A stretch of 57,668 nt of DNA from an uncultured Chlorobiota bacterium (GCA_947311445.1 CAMZKV010000007.1:1-57668), one strand, 5' to 3'; numbered from the stretch's first letter, positions 26,150-35,485 are shown. Numbers and translations are program-made. Notes: generated from the sequence alone by a model not told the origin.

Positions 26150-27787
26150 ATGCCTAAAATATCTTCTATATATATATATATACTTATTACCCTAATTGCC
26201 TCATTGTTCTTTATCCCTTTTTTAGGAAATGTGCATCTTTTTGATTGGGATGAAATAAATTTTGCAGAATCTGCAAGAGAAATGATTGTAAGCGGAGATT
26301 ATTTGAATGTTCAAATTAATTATGAGTTTTTCTGGGAAAAACCTCCTCTTTTTATTTGGATGCAAGTAGTTTCAATGAAAATTTTTGGAGTAAATGAATT
26401 TGCAGCTCGTTTTCCTAATGCTTTAGCCGGAATAATTACTTTGTTGCTTCTTTTTAATATTGGGAAAAAGTATTTTGATGATAAGTTTGGAATTATATGG
26501 GTTTTTGCATATGTTGGTTCTGTACTTTCTCATTTTTATTTCAAATCAGGTATTATTGACCCTTGGTTCAATTTATTTATTTTTCTTGGAATATATTTCT
26601 TTATGAAATATATCTCGGATGATATAGCAAGAAGAAAGTTTGTTGTTTTGTCTGCTGTTTTTATTGGTCTTGCAACTTTAACAAAAGGACCGGTTGCCCT
26701 GCTTATTTTTTTGCTGACAGAATTTGTGTTTCTTATTTCAAAAAGGTTTAAAATTCGTTTGAAATTTGTGGATATTTTAATATTTTCATTAGTTTTTATT
26801 TTTATTGGAGGTTTTTGGTTTATTCTTCAGATTTTAAGTGGAAATTATACAATACTTTATGATTTTGTTATTTATCAAATTCGCCTTTTTGAAACCAAAG
26901 ATGCAGGACATGGTGGTTTTCCTGCATACCATTTTGTAATATTATTTTTTGGGGTTTTTCCTGCATCAATTTTTGCATTAAAATCGTTCTTTAACGATAA
27001 ATCGGAACAAGTTAAACAGAAAGTTTTTAAAAAAACTATGATGATTTTGTTTTGGGTAGTTTTAATTTTGTTTAGTATTGTGAAAACAAAAATTGTTCAT
27101 TATTCTTCTCTTGCATATTTCCCACTAACTTTTTTAGCAGCATATTCTATATATAAAACAGAAATAAAAGATTTTAAACAATCTAAAATTATTTCTGCAA
27201 TATTAATTTTTGTAGCAATTATTTTTGGTTTTGCTATTGCAATTATACAATATATTGGTCAAAATCATTTAAAAATAATATCATCGGGAATTATTAATGA
27301 TGAGTTTACAAACGGCAATTTACAGGCAACAACTTCATGGACAGGATTTGAGTTTTTGTTGGGAGTATTTTTAATCTCAGGGATTGTTTTTGCTTTAATT
27401 TATTTCAAAAATAGATATTTTATTAAAGTTATTTTAATATTCTCTATTGTTGCGGTTTTTACAAATTTAGCAATTTTAATTATAGTTCCAGAAGTTGAGA
27501 AAATATCTCAAAAATCTGTTATTGAGTTTTATGAAGAACACCAAAATGAAGATGCGTATTTTATAACTTACGGAATGAAATCGTATGCCCAATATTTCTA
27601 TACAAAGAGTAAACTACCAAAGAAAACTGATATTAAAGATGAAGAATTACTTTTAAATGGAAAAATAAACAAGACTGTTTATGTAACTTGTAGAAATAAT
27701 AAAGATGAATATTTTGCAGAGTCTTATCCGAAGTTTAAAAAAATGTACGAAAAAAACGGTTATGTTTTTTGGAAAAGAAGCCCCTAA
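26150..27787 (+). CDS. GT39-family membrane glycosyltransferase (ArnT/PMT-like)
   Basis: A 545-residue polytopic membrane protein with the PMT/ArnT-type acidic motif LFDWDEINFAESAREM near residue 27 and the following EFFWEKPPLFIWMQ. Such enzymes move a sugar from a polyprenyl-phosphate donor to a lipid or protein acceptor on the periplasmic face. About 10-11 hydrophobic helices can be counted, followed by a soluble tail of about 85 residues. It is tightly coupled to the CBS gene. Donor and acceptor are not predictable. The GT2-DUF2062 gene at 31.5 kb could supply polyprenyl-linked sugar; that is inference. Confidence 0.85.
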   Translation: MPKISSIYIYILITLIASLFFIPFLGNVHLFDWDEINFAESAREMIVSGDYLNVQINYEFFWEKPPLFIWMQVVSMKIFGVNEFAARFPNALAGIITLLLLFNIGKKYFDDKFGIIWVFAYVGSVLSHFYFKSGIIDPWFNLFIFLGIYFFMKYISDDIARRKFVVLSAVFIGLATLTKGPVALLIFLLTEFVFLISKRFKIRLKFVDILIFSLVFIFIGGFWFILQILSGNYTILYDFVIYQIRLFETKDAGHGGFPAYHFVILFFGVFPASIFALKSFFNDKSEQVKQKVFKKTMMILFWVVLILFSIVKTKIVHYSSLAYFPLTFLAAYSIYKTEIKDFKQSKIISAILIFVAIIFGFAIAIIQYIGQNHLKIISSGIINDEFTNGNLQATTSWTGFEFLLGVFLISGIVFALIYFKNRYFIKVILIFSIVAVFTNLAILIIVPEVEKISQKSVIEFYEEHQNEDAYFITYGMKSYAQYFYTKSKLPKKTDIKDEELLLNGKINKTVYVTCRNNKDEYFAESYPKFKKMYEKNGYVFWKRSP

Positions 27788-27818
27788 GTTGAAAGTTTAA
27801 AATTAAAAGTGTAATAGA

Positions 27819-28685
27819 TTAATTGTTTTTCAAATATTTGTTTTCTAAATCATAGACTATTTTTTTTACTTCTGCTGCCCATTCTAAATGTGTTTTAGAA
27901 TCATCAAAAGTTGAATATGGAATAGGTTTTCCGTAAACAATTGGGATTGTTGCATTACGTTTCTTAAAAACTTCGCCGGGGAGCAAAAAGAATTCTAAAT
28001 TAGCCTTAATGCCTAAAAAAGTTCTAATTTTTGCCAATCTATAAAATTTTTTGGAATTTCTCCCACCAACAAATATAGGAATAATATCTTTTTTGTGTTC
28101 AATTGCATTTCTGATAAAACTTCTATGCCAAAACCCGTCGTCTAATTTGTTTTTTACCATTCGTGCAACTTTACCTGCTGGAAAAATAAGTATGTGTGAA
28201 CCTTCTTTTTCAAGATGTTCTTCAATTGCATCTTTTTTATGCTTCTCGTTTTTTTCAATAACACTAACAGGCAAGAAAATTTCTTTTACATTTTCTATAT
28301 GCAAAAACATTTCATTGGCAATTAATTTTATGTTCTTAAATTTTTCTTGAATTTTAGAGTACACAACTCCAAAGTCAATTCCTCCCATTGAATGGTTGCT
28401 TGCAAAAATAAAACTTCCTTTTTCAGGAAGAAAATCTTCATTAAAAGCTATAATTTTCACATTCAAATGTCTTAAAACTCCATTTACAAAATCTGCTCCG
28501 TATAGATTTTTATTTTTTTTAAGGATAATATTCGTCTCTGTTTGATGAAAAGATTTTTTTAAAAAGCGAATTATAAACTTTGGAAAATTTCTAACAGTCT
28601 TATTCTTTTGATTTCGAATAATTTTTTCAATATCTAATTGTTGAGCCTCTTTTTTTATGTTGTTTTTATTTAAAATATCTTTCAT
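27819..28685 (-). CDS. PlsC-like 1-acyl-glycerol-3-phosphate acyltransferase family protein
   Basis: A 288-residue acyltransferase. The catalytic NHxxxxD-type motif appears as NHSMGGID near residue 99, and the acceptor-binding FPAGKVARM lies near 175. Family members acylate lysophosphatidate or related lipids at the inner membrane. The Bacteroidota subtype lacks a clear membrane helix but has basic N- and C-terminal parts. It lies 10 bases downstream of the PAS/SpoIIE phosphatase gene on the same strand, so it is probably the last gene of that operon. Confidence 0.8.
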   Translation of the reverse strand: MKDILNKNNIKKEAQQLDIEKIIRNQKNKTVRNFPKFIIRFLKKSFHQTETNIILKKNKNLYGADFVNGVLRHLNVKIIAFNEDFLPEKGSFIFASNHSMGGIDFGVVYSKIQEKFKNIKLIANEMFLHIENVKEIFLPVSVIEKNEKHKKDAIEEHLEKEGSHILIFPAGKVARMVKNKLDDGFWHRSFIRNAIEHKKDIIPIFVGGRNSKKFYRLAKIRTFLGIKANLEFFLLPGEVFKKRNATIPIVYGKPIPYSTFDDSKTHLEWAAEVKKIVYDLENKYLKNN

Positions 28686-28695
28686 TTTAATTTTT

Positions 28696-31008
28696 TTATG
28701 CTTCCCAATTTATTCCTAAAAAAGTAACATCATCAATTTGTTCTTGTTCTTGTTGCCAGTTATTAAAATAATCTCTGAATATTACTTCTTGATCTTTAAA
28801 AGATAATGAGCTATTTTCTGTAATAATATTTTTAAATTGTTTTTTACCTATCTTCTTCCCTTCTGGGTTTATTTGGTCGTAATATCCATCAGAGAAAAGA
28901 TATATTTTGTCATTTTTTTGAAGCTGAATTTCTATGGTTTGAAAATTAGTTTCATTATAATGAAAACCTATAGGGTTTCTACTGGCTTTATATTCAATTA
29001 ATTCGTTATTGCGAATAATTATTAAAGGATGATAAGCTCCGGAATATTTCATGATGTTTGTTTTAGAATCTACATTGCAAAGAGAAATATTAAAGCCGTC
29101 AGGATTGTTGCTTCCAAATGTTTTGTATGTTTTTTTAAAGCGTTGCCGTATTAAATCTAATGTTTTTCCTGTGTTTTCTGCATTTCCTGTTTTTGCAATT
29201 TCATGAAGATATGTAATGGCAATCATACTAAGGAAGCCTCCAGAAATCCCATGCCCTGTGCAATCACCAACCGCAAATATTATTTGGTTTTTTACTTTAT
29301 TTACATAGTAAAAATCTCCTCCAACCGAGAATTTTTGTTCAAATATTAGAAAATAGTTATTGAAAAGTTTGTCAATTAATTCTATCTTCGATAAAAGTGC
29401 ATCTTGTATTTTTTTTGCATACCTAAGATTGTCTAATATGTCTTTATGTGCAGAAGCAATTTTTTTATTGCTTTCTTCCAATTCCAATTCTGTTTGCTTT
29501 CTTCGTGTAATGTCTCTTGAAATTCCTCCTATTGCAATAGCCTTGTTGTTTTTATCATAAATAAGATAAGCCATAACTTCCGCAATAATTATATGCCCGT
29601 CTTTATGTATATATTCAATTTCGGTTGTTATTCCTTTTGCTGCATCCGGATTGTTTCTTATTTCTACTGTGTTTTCAATCAATTTTTTAATTTTGAGTTG
29701 AAATTCTTTTGTATGTATTTTTGCTAAACCAAATGATTTAATTTCTTCGATAGTATAACCCAAGAATTTTTTACAAGAAGGGCTTATATATAATGGTTCA
29801 ACATCAAAAGATAGCATCCATATAAAATCACTCATGTAATTTGCCAATAAATCATATTTTTTAATCGTTTCTTCTAATAATTTATATTGGCTTGCAATTT
29901 TTTCATGTGCATTTATAAGTACTTCATTGTTTTGTTTTAGCTCTTCTGTTTTTGCAGAAAGTTGTTTGTTTTTATGTTTTATTTCTTTTTCTGTGTTTTT
30001 TCTTTCAGTTATATCTTGAAGAACACCAATCATATGGATAAGACTACCTTTTTTGTCTTTTATTATTTCAGAAGTTGCATCTATGAAGTGGATCTTATCT
30101 TCTTTTATAATACGATATTCTGTTTTGTGAATTTTTATATTATTTTTAATTGCTAAATCTAATTCTTTTAGGATTCTATCTTTGTCTTTATAATAAATAT
30201 AGTTTAAAAACTCTTCATATTTTAGTTTTTTTCCTGTATTTTCTTTTCCGAAAATATCATATGTTATATCAGTCCAAATAACATCGCCGGTTTTAACATT
30301 CCATTCCCAAGTTCCAATTCTTCCGGTTTTTTGTGCAAGACTTAAACGTTTTTCATTTTCTTTTAATTTTTTGTTAACTAAAAACAATTCGTCATTTTTT
30401 AGCTTTTGTTCATTGTCATAGATTGTAAGCTCGTCATTGGTTTTTTCTAAGTCAGATAAAGCTTTTTTTAAGTGTTTTTGGGTTTCTTCCCTCGAATATT
30501 CAATGGTTATAAAAAGTATATTTAAAATTATATAGGAAACAACAAATCTTAACATTAAACTTGGAGTATAACTATTTGTTAGAAGTTCAGGAAAAAAAAG
30601 ATAGATTGATAATGAGGTTAGTAAAAAAAACAAAGAGTAAATAGCACCTCTTTTATAGTTTGTTAATGATATTGCTAATGTTGAAAAAATATAAAACCAA
30701 AATAAACCCGCAACACCTACACCTAAGAAAGTAAATATTATTATAGAAAAAACAAACATTAATAAAATAATAATGTGTGCAGAAATATCAACTTTATTTG
30801 AAAAATAAAGAAAGACAATATTAGAAAATGTAATTATCCAAAAAATAAAAATGTAGGTACTATATACTATTTTTCCAGACATTAATCCTCCTACTCCAAA
30901 CATTGTAAGTGGGATTAATGCAGTAAAAGAAAAAAGAAAAACTAGAAACTTTTTTCTTTTAATTTCATTGTTAATATTAATTTTAAATAATGATTTTATT
31001 TTTTGCAA
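28696..31008 (-). CDS. Membrane PAS-PAS-SpoIIE (PP2C) phosphatase
   Basis: A 770-residue sensor phosphatase. About six membrane helices lie in residues 20-180, followed by a coiled coil (~180-230). The first PAS/PAC domain is at ~230-345 (TGRIGTWEWN ... GVLQDITERK) and the second at ~385-510 (SPSCKKFLGYTIEEI ... GGISRDITRRK). The SpoIIE/PP2C domain runs from ~555 to the end, with metal-binding SVGGDFYYV and VGDCTGHGISGG. Such domains dephosphorylate Ser/Thr in partner-switch proteins. It lies 40 bases after a divergent SiaC paralogue, so it is the likely SiaA counterpart. The start is TTG at 31008; no upstream ATG exists. Confidence 0.9.
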   Translation of the reverse strand: MQKIKSLFKININNEIKRKKFLVFLFSFTALIPLTMFGVGGLMSGKIVYSTYIFIFWIITFSNIVFLYFSNKVDISAHIIILLMFVFSIIIFTFLGVGVAGLFWFYIFSTLAISLTNYKRGAIYSLFFLLTSLSIYLFFPELLTNSYTPSLMLRFVVSYIILNILFITIEYSREETQKHLKKALSDLEKTNDELTIYDNEQKLKNDELFLVNKKLKENEKRLSLAQKTGRIGTWEWNVKTGDVIWTDITYDIFGKENTGKKLKYEEFLNYIYYKDKDRILKELDLAIKNNIKIHKTEYRIIKEDKIHFIDATSEIIKDKKGSLIHMIGVLQDITERKNTEKEIKHKNKQLSAKTEELKQNNEVLINAHEKIASQYKLLEETIKKYDLLANYMSDFIWMLSFDVEPLYISPSCKKFLGYTIEEIKSFGLAKIHTKEFQLKIKKLIENTVEIRNNPDAAKGITTEIEYIHKDGHIIIAEVMAYLIYDKNNKAIAIGGISRDITRRKQTELELEESNKKIASAHKDILDNLRYAKKIQDALLSKIELIDKLFNNYFLIFEQKFSVGGDFYYVNKVKNQIIFAVGDCTGHGISGGFLSMIAITYLHEIAKTGNAENTGKTLDLIRQRFKKTYKTFGSNNPDGFNISLCNVDSKTNIMKYSGAYHPLIIIRNNELIEYKASRNPIGFHYNETNFQTIEIQLQKNDKIYLFSDGYYDQINPEGKKIGKKQFKNIITENSSLSFKDQEVIFRDYFNNWQQEQEQIDDVTFLGINWEA

Positions 31009-31048
31009 TTTAGAGAGTATTATTTTAATAACTTAATTTTTTTAAGAA

Positions 31049-31417
31049 CTATTCAGCCTCTTCAAAAATTTTAATGGGAATATTAAAAATGTCAGCTAAT
31101 TCTTCTGCAAATTCGAGATTGTCTTCATCATCATAAACATACCACAAAATTTTTATTTTCTTTCCAGATTTAAAAAAGTTATTTAGCCTTGATATTAAGT
31201 ATAGAATTTTCTTTTGAGTTATACTGCTTATAACATAAAGTTTAAAAACACAATCTAATTCACAAGAAAGACTTGGGATTTCTTTTTCAATCAAACTTAT
31301 TATATCGTCAAATAATTTGTCAACAGATTCGGAATAAGACGAACCTATTATTTCAAATTTGCATTCTTCAATTGAGATATATATAGAAGGACTCCCTTTT
31401 GTATCTTTAATATGCAT
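31049..31417 (-). CDS. Divergent SiaC family (DUF1987) protein, paralogue 3
   Basis: A 122-residue protein recognisable as SiaC/DUF1987 by its layout: short N-terminal strand pair (SPSIYISIEECKFEIIG), central region ending LDCVFKLYVISS, then helix ITQKKILYLISRLNNF and IKILWYVYDDEDNLEFAEEL. The usual phospho-acceptor YFNTSS is replaced by YVISSIT, so the acceptor, if any, would be Ser64, Ser65 or Thr67. It is the first gene of an operon with the PAS/SpoIIE phosphatase. A TATATTTG box lies 27 bases upstream. It is probably the dedicated partner of that phosphatase. Confidence 0.8.
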   Translation of the reverse strand: MHIKDTKGSPSIYISIEECKFEIIGSSYSESVDKLFDDIISLIEKEIPSLSCELDCVFKLYVISSITQKKILYLISRLNNFFKSGKKIKILWYVYDDEDNLEFAEELADIFNIPIKIFEEAE

Positions 31418-31443
31418 AGTTTTATTTTAAAAAATTTATCTAC

Positions 31444-31451
31444 CAAATATA
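31444..31451 (-). promoter_or_regulatory. -7 promoter box of the siaC3-phosphatase operon
   Basis: The minus strand reads TATATTTG, matching TAnnTTTG, 27 bases before the start. No TTTG lies at -33. Confidence 0.5.
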
Positions 31452-31488
31452 GATATAAAAACTTTAAAAAATAAAAAAGTTAAGAAAA

Positions 31489-32667
31489 TTATTTTTCTTT
31501 TCGAAAAATTTTTAATAAAAAGAAAGAAATTAAAAATGTTAATAACCCTAATGTTATTGCTAACACAAAAGCACCTACTATATACTGAAATAAGTCCTGA
31601 GAAACAGTTTTAAGATTTATGTCGGATGTAAAATGAAGTAAATTAATGTTTTTATTTAAAACTAATGCTCCCATATAAAAACTTCCGAATAAAATAAAAG
31701 GTATCATTGGAGGAACACTAATATTTGCAGCAAGAACAACAATTGCTTTGTTAAGTTTAAAATATTGCGAAAGTGCCAGAGCTACAATTACCTGCCACCC
31801 CCAAATAGGAATAATTCCCATGAAAAAACCAAAACCTATTGCTTTTGAAATTTTAATATTGCTGTCTTTGGCTTGAAGAATGTCTTCTTTAAAAATACGT
31901 TTAAATCCTTTCTTTTTTATGTTGTGAAAGAGTCTTGCAGGAAGACCGAATATTATAGCACAAACTACTAAAATTGTATTTAAAACACTAATTCTAAAAA
32001 AATCTTTAAATGGTCTAAAGTGTGTAATTCTTTCAGCTTTTTCAGGGTAAAAAACTTCTATTGGAACAGCTTCAATATCAACACCTCGCCATGAATTACG
32101 AACTATAACTTCAATCTCAAATTCATATTTGTTTGAAAAGTATCTTATTTTATTAATTTTTTTTAAAGGATAGAGACGATATCCGGATTGTGTGTCGGGA
32201 TGTTTTATTGCCGTTTCAATTCTGAACCAGAAATTAGAAAATTTATTTGCAAAACTACTGCCTTGTTTTTGGTCTTGTCCATCCATATTCCGAGCTCCAA
32301 TAATTATTGCATTTTTGTTTTTGTTAAGTTTAAGGAGAAATTGTGGCAAATCTGAAGCGTAATGTTGCCCGTCGGAATCAATTGAAATTGCATATTTATA
32401 ACCAAGTTCTTCGGCAAATTTAAAACCTGTTCTAAGAGCAAAGCCTTTCCCTTTGTTTTTTTTATAGGTTTTTATTTTAATTTCAGAAAATTTATTTAAA
32501 ACATCAAGAGTATTATCCGTTGAGCCATCATTAACAACAATCACATTTTTAGTGTATTGCAAAACATCTTTTATGACTTTTCCTAAAACGACTGAATTAT
32601 TAAAAGTTGGTATTAAAACACAACATTTTTTTTCTTCAAATATTTTATGGTAATTTTCGGCTTTCAT
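31489..32667 (-). CDS. GT2 family glycosyltransferase fused to a DUF2062 membrane domain
   Basis: A 392-residue fusion. Residues ~14-220 form a GT-A fold like dolichyl/polyprenyl-phosphate sugar synthases (CVLIPTFNNSVVLGKVI; VVNDGSTDNTLDVL; the DXD-like ISIDSDGQHYASD). Residues ~270-385 are a DUF2062 membrane domain (GFGFFMGIIPIWGWQVIVALAL; AANISVPPMIPFI). The combination suggests transfer of a sugar to a lipid carrier at the inner membrane. It is divergent from the C45-type acyltransferase gene, a neighbour often seen in Bacteroidota surface-lipid loci. The specific product is unknown. Confidence 0.85.
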   Translation of the reverse strand: MKAENYHKIFEEKKCCVLIPTFNNSVVLGKVIKDVLQYTKNVIVVNDGSTDNTLDVLNKFSEIKIKTYKKNKGKGFALRTGFKFAEELGYKYAISIDSDGQHYASDLPQFLLKLNKNKNAIIIGARNMDGQDQKQGSSFANKFSNFWFRIETAIKHPDTQSGYRLYPLKKINKIRYFSNKYEFEIEVIVRNSWRGVDIEAVPIEVFYPEKAERITHFRPFKDFFRISVLNTILVVCAIIFGLPARLFHNIKKKGFKRIFKEDILQAKDSNIKISKAIGFGFFMGIIPIWGWQVIVALALSQYFKLNKAIVVLAANISVPPMIPFILFGSFYMGALVLNKNINLLHFTSDINLKTVSQDLFQYIVGAFVLAITLGLLTFLISFFLLKIFRKEK

Positions 32668-32888
32668 TTCAAGTGCAAATTAATATTTTTTTTTGGAAGT
32701 TTCCTAATTTTGAATGAATGAGATTGAAAAAGATTAGAAATAGATTGTTGTATATTTTATTAGATAATTAAATAATAATATTTAATTGTATTTTCTTTGC
32801 GAAACTTTGTATTCCCAAAGTGCTTTTTGTGAAACGTTTTTAGAATGTTGCTGTTTTGCTGATAATAAACATATTAGATGAAAAAATA

Positions 32889-34586
32889 ATGAAGAAAATA
32901 TTTAAATTATTAAAATACTTTTTATTATCACTAATAGCTCTTGTGGTATTATTTATAATTTACTTTTTTTTAGCTGTAAAAATGTCTCCACCAGAAGTAA
33001 CGGATGTTTCTTTTGAAAAAGTTAAAAGACAGACATTAGGTAAAAATTTTTATGGAATAAAGAACAACAGACTTCGAAAAAGTGAAAGTGGTTTATACGA
33101 ACTTTATATTGAAGGAAAACCATATGAAAGAGGTGTTTTTCATGGAAAACTTACAAAAGAACTAAGTAAAAAACAAGAAGATGCTTTTGTAGAAGAAATT
33201 AGAAAAATGATTCCTTCTAAAGCATTTTTAAATTATTTAAAATATTTAACCGCTTGGTTTAACCGAAATATGGACGAATATATTCCAAATGAATATTTGA
33301 AAGAAATTTATGGAGAATCTTTTTCTGCGTCAAAAGAATATGAATTTATAGGAGAAAATTACCAACGAATTTTAAATTATCATGGTGCACACGACATTGG
33401 TCATGCTTTGCAAAACATTACAAAAGTAGGCTGTACATCTTTTTCTGTAAACCATAGCAAAACCGAAGATGGACATTTACTTTTAGGCAGAAATTTCGAC
33501 TTTTTCGTAGGAGATAAATTTGCCGAAGATAAAATTGTATGTTTCTACAATCCTAGCGAAGGCTATAAATTTGTAATGATTAGCTGGGGAGGATTTCATG
33601 GAGTTACTTCTGGAATGAATATGCAAGGGCTAACAGTAACTTTAAACGCAGCAAAATCCGAAATACCTACTTCTTCGGCAGACCCAATTTCACTTATTGC
33701 AAGAGAAATACTGCAATATTCATCAAATATTGATGAGGCTTTTAAAATTGCAAAAAAACGTAAAGCATTTGTTGCCGAAGCTATTATGATTGGTTCTGCA
33801 AAAGATGATGCAACTGCAATAATTGAAATTACTCCGGATGATTGCCAACTTTTTAATCCTAAAACTGATGTTATTGTAGGTCCCAACCATTTTCAATCAG
33901 AAGAATTTAAAAATATGGAATTAAATCTTGAGAATATTAGGGAAAGTTCATCAATGTATAGATACAAAAGAATGCAGGAATTAATTGCCAAATACGATAC
34001 AATAAATTATAAAAAAGTTGCTAAAATTCTGAGAGATAAAAAAGGTTTAAATGATAAAAATGTGGGTTTTGGGAATGAAAAAAGTATTTGTCAATTAATT
34101 TCTCATCATTCAATAATTTTTAAACCTGATGAATTGAAATTTTGGATTTCAACAAACCCATATCAACTTGGAAAATATGTTTGTTACAATTTAGATAGTG
34201 TTTTTGCAAATTTCCCAGCTATAGAAGATGATATTGAAATTTATGAAAAAGAATTTATAATTCCTCCTGATACTTTTTTATATGCTATTGAATATGAGAA
34301 TTTTAAATATTTCAAGAAAAATAAAGAAACCATAAAAAAAGCCACAAAAGAAAAAAATAATACAGTTTCTGATGAAGAAATAAAGGCCTTTATAAATTCA
34401 AACTCGGAATATTTTTATGCTTATCAGCTTGTAGGAGATTACTATTTTTCAAAAGAAAGGTATAAGGATGCGAAGCATTATTATGAAATTGCTCTTAAAA
34501 AGGAAATATCTACGGTTCCGGAAAGGAATGTAATTGAGGAAAGTTTGAGTGAAATTAATAAGAAAAAAAGACGTTTAAATAATTAA
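32889..34586 (+). CDS. C45-type autoproteolytic acyltransferase/hydrolase (Ntn fold) with N-terminal membrane anchor
   Basis: About 565 residues. Residues 5-30 are a transmembrane segment (LLKYFLLSLIALVVLFIIYFF). The core at about 150-400 carries the Ntn-hydrolase nucleophile region VGCTSFSV, where Cys would become the N-terminal nucleophile after self-cleavage, followed by GHLLLGRNFDF and ISWGGFHGVTSGMN. The C-terminal ~90 residues are helical and TPR-like (YAYQLVGDYYFSKERYKDAKHYYEIAL). Family members hydrolyse or transfer acyl amides. I chose ATG 32889 (MKKIFKLLKY) over TTG 32856. The physiological substrate is unknown. The stop codon lies inside a bidirectional terminator. Confidence 0.82.
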   Translation: MKKIFKLLKYFLLSLIALVVLFIIYFFLAVKMSPPEVTDVSFEKVKRQTLGKNFYGIKNNRLRKSESGLYELYIEGKPYERGVFHGKLTKELSKKQEDAFVEEIRKMIPSKAFLNYLKYLTAWFNRNMDEYIPNEYLKEIYGESFSASKEYEFIGENYQRILNYHGAHDIGHALQNITKVGCTSFSVNHSKTEDGHLLLGRNFDFFVGDKFAEDKIVCFYNPSEGYKFVMISWGGFHGVTSGMNMQGLTVTLNAAKSEIPTSSADPISLIAREILQYSSNIDEAFKIAKKRKAFVAEAIMIGSAKDDATAIIEITPDDCQLFNPKTDVIVGPNHFQSEEFKNMELNLENIRESSSMYRYKRMQELIAKYDTINYKKVAKILRDKKGLNDKNVGFGNEKSICQLISHHSIIFKPDELKFWISTNPYQLGKYVCYNLDSVFANFPAIEDDIEIYEKEFIIPPDTFLYAIEYENFKYFKKNKETIKKATKEKNNTVSDEEIKAFINSNSEYFYAYQLVGDYYFSKERYKDAKHYYEIALKKEISTVPERNVIEESLSEINKKKRRLNN

Positions 34587-34600
34587 ACGTCTTTTCATAA
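34566..34600. terminator. Bidirectional terminator between the C45-type gene and sucD
   Basis: The perfect 13-bp stem AAAAGACGTTTAA/TTAAACGTCTTTT with loop ATAA serves both convergent genes. The TAA stop of the plus-strand gene (34584-34586) is inside the right arm. Confidence 0.92.
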
Positions 34601-34615
34601 ATATTACTGACTTTC

Positions 34616-35485
34616 TTATTTTAAAAGTTCAGCCATTTTTGTTCCTAAGTCTGCAGGAGAATCAACAACATGAACTCCACATTCTCTTAGAATTTGTTTT
34701 TTAGCTTGGGCAGTGTCTGCTTTTCCTCCAATTATTGCACCTGCATGTCCCATCCTTTTTCCTTTTGGTGCAGTTTCTCCTGCAATAAATCCAACAACTG
34801 GTTTAGTTCCGTTAGCTTTGATCCATTCAGCAGCTTCTGCTTCCATATTTCCACCTATTTCACCAATCATAACTATTCCTTTTGTTTCAGGATCTGCTTC
34901 AAAAAGTTTTATTGCATCAAGTGTTGAAGTTCCAATAATTGGATCTCCACCAATACCAATTGCAGTTGTTTGACCTAAACCTACTTTTGTAATTTGGTCA
35001 ACAGCTTCATAAGTTAAAGTTCCTGATTTTGAAACAATTCCTACTGAACCTTTCTTAAAAATAAAACCTGGCATAATTCCAACTTTTGCTTCATCTGCTG
35101 TAATAATTCCCGGGCAATTTGGTCCAATTAAAGTACTTTCTTTATCCGATAAATATTCCTTTACTTTTACCATGTCGGAGGTAGGGATTCCTTCTGTAAT
35201 TGCAACAATAACTTTAATTCCTGCATTGGCAGCTTCCATAATTGCATCAGCTGCAAATGCCGGAGGAACAAAAATAATTGAAACATTTGCACCAGTTTCT
35301 TTAACTGCATCTTCAACAGTATTAAAAATTGGTTTGTCTAATCTGAATTGTCCGCCTTTGCCAGGAGTAACTCCACCAACTACATTTGTTCCATACTCAA
35401 TCATTTGTGTTGCATGAAATGTTCCTTCACTTCCGGTAAAGCCCTGAACTATAACTTTTGAATCTTTATTTACTAATACGCTCAT
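34616..35485 (-). CDS. sucD: Succinate--CoA ligase, ADP/GDP-forming, alpha subunit
   Basis: With the beta subunit SucC, interconverts succinyl-CoA and succinate with nucleotide phosphorylation. The 289 residues fit the family. The CoA-binding Rossmann part begins [49 protein letters not shown] is near 122, and the phosphorylated His is in [10 protein letters not shown] near 246. sucC is not adjacent, so the two subunits are encoded apart. A full-consensus promoter precedes it and a bidirectional terminator follows. Confidence 0.96.
   Translation of the reverse strand: MSVLVNKDSKVIVQGFTGSEGTFHATQMIEYGTNVVGGVTPGKGGQFRLDKPIFNTVEDAVKETGANVSIIFVPPAFAADAIMEAANAGIKVIVAITEGIPTSDMVKVKEYLSDKESTLIGPNCPGIITADEAKVGIMPGFIFKKGSVGIVSKSGTLTYEAVDQITKVGLGQTTAIGIGGDPIIGTSTLDAIKLFEADPETKGIVMIGEIGGNMEAEAAEWIKANGTKPVVGFIAGETAPKGKRMGHAGAIIGGKADTAQAKKQILRECGVHVVDSPADLGTKMAELLK

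Noticed and set aside
34694-35417. Several plus-strand ORFs of 77-86 aa opposite sucD
   Set aside because: They are antisense shadows of the conserved sucD frame with no promoter or domain.
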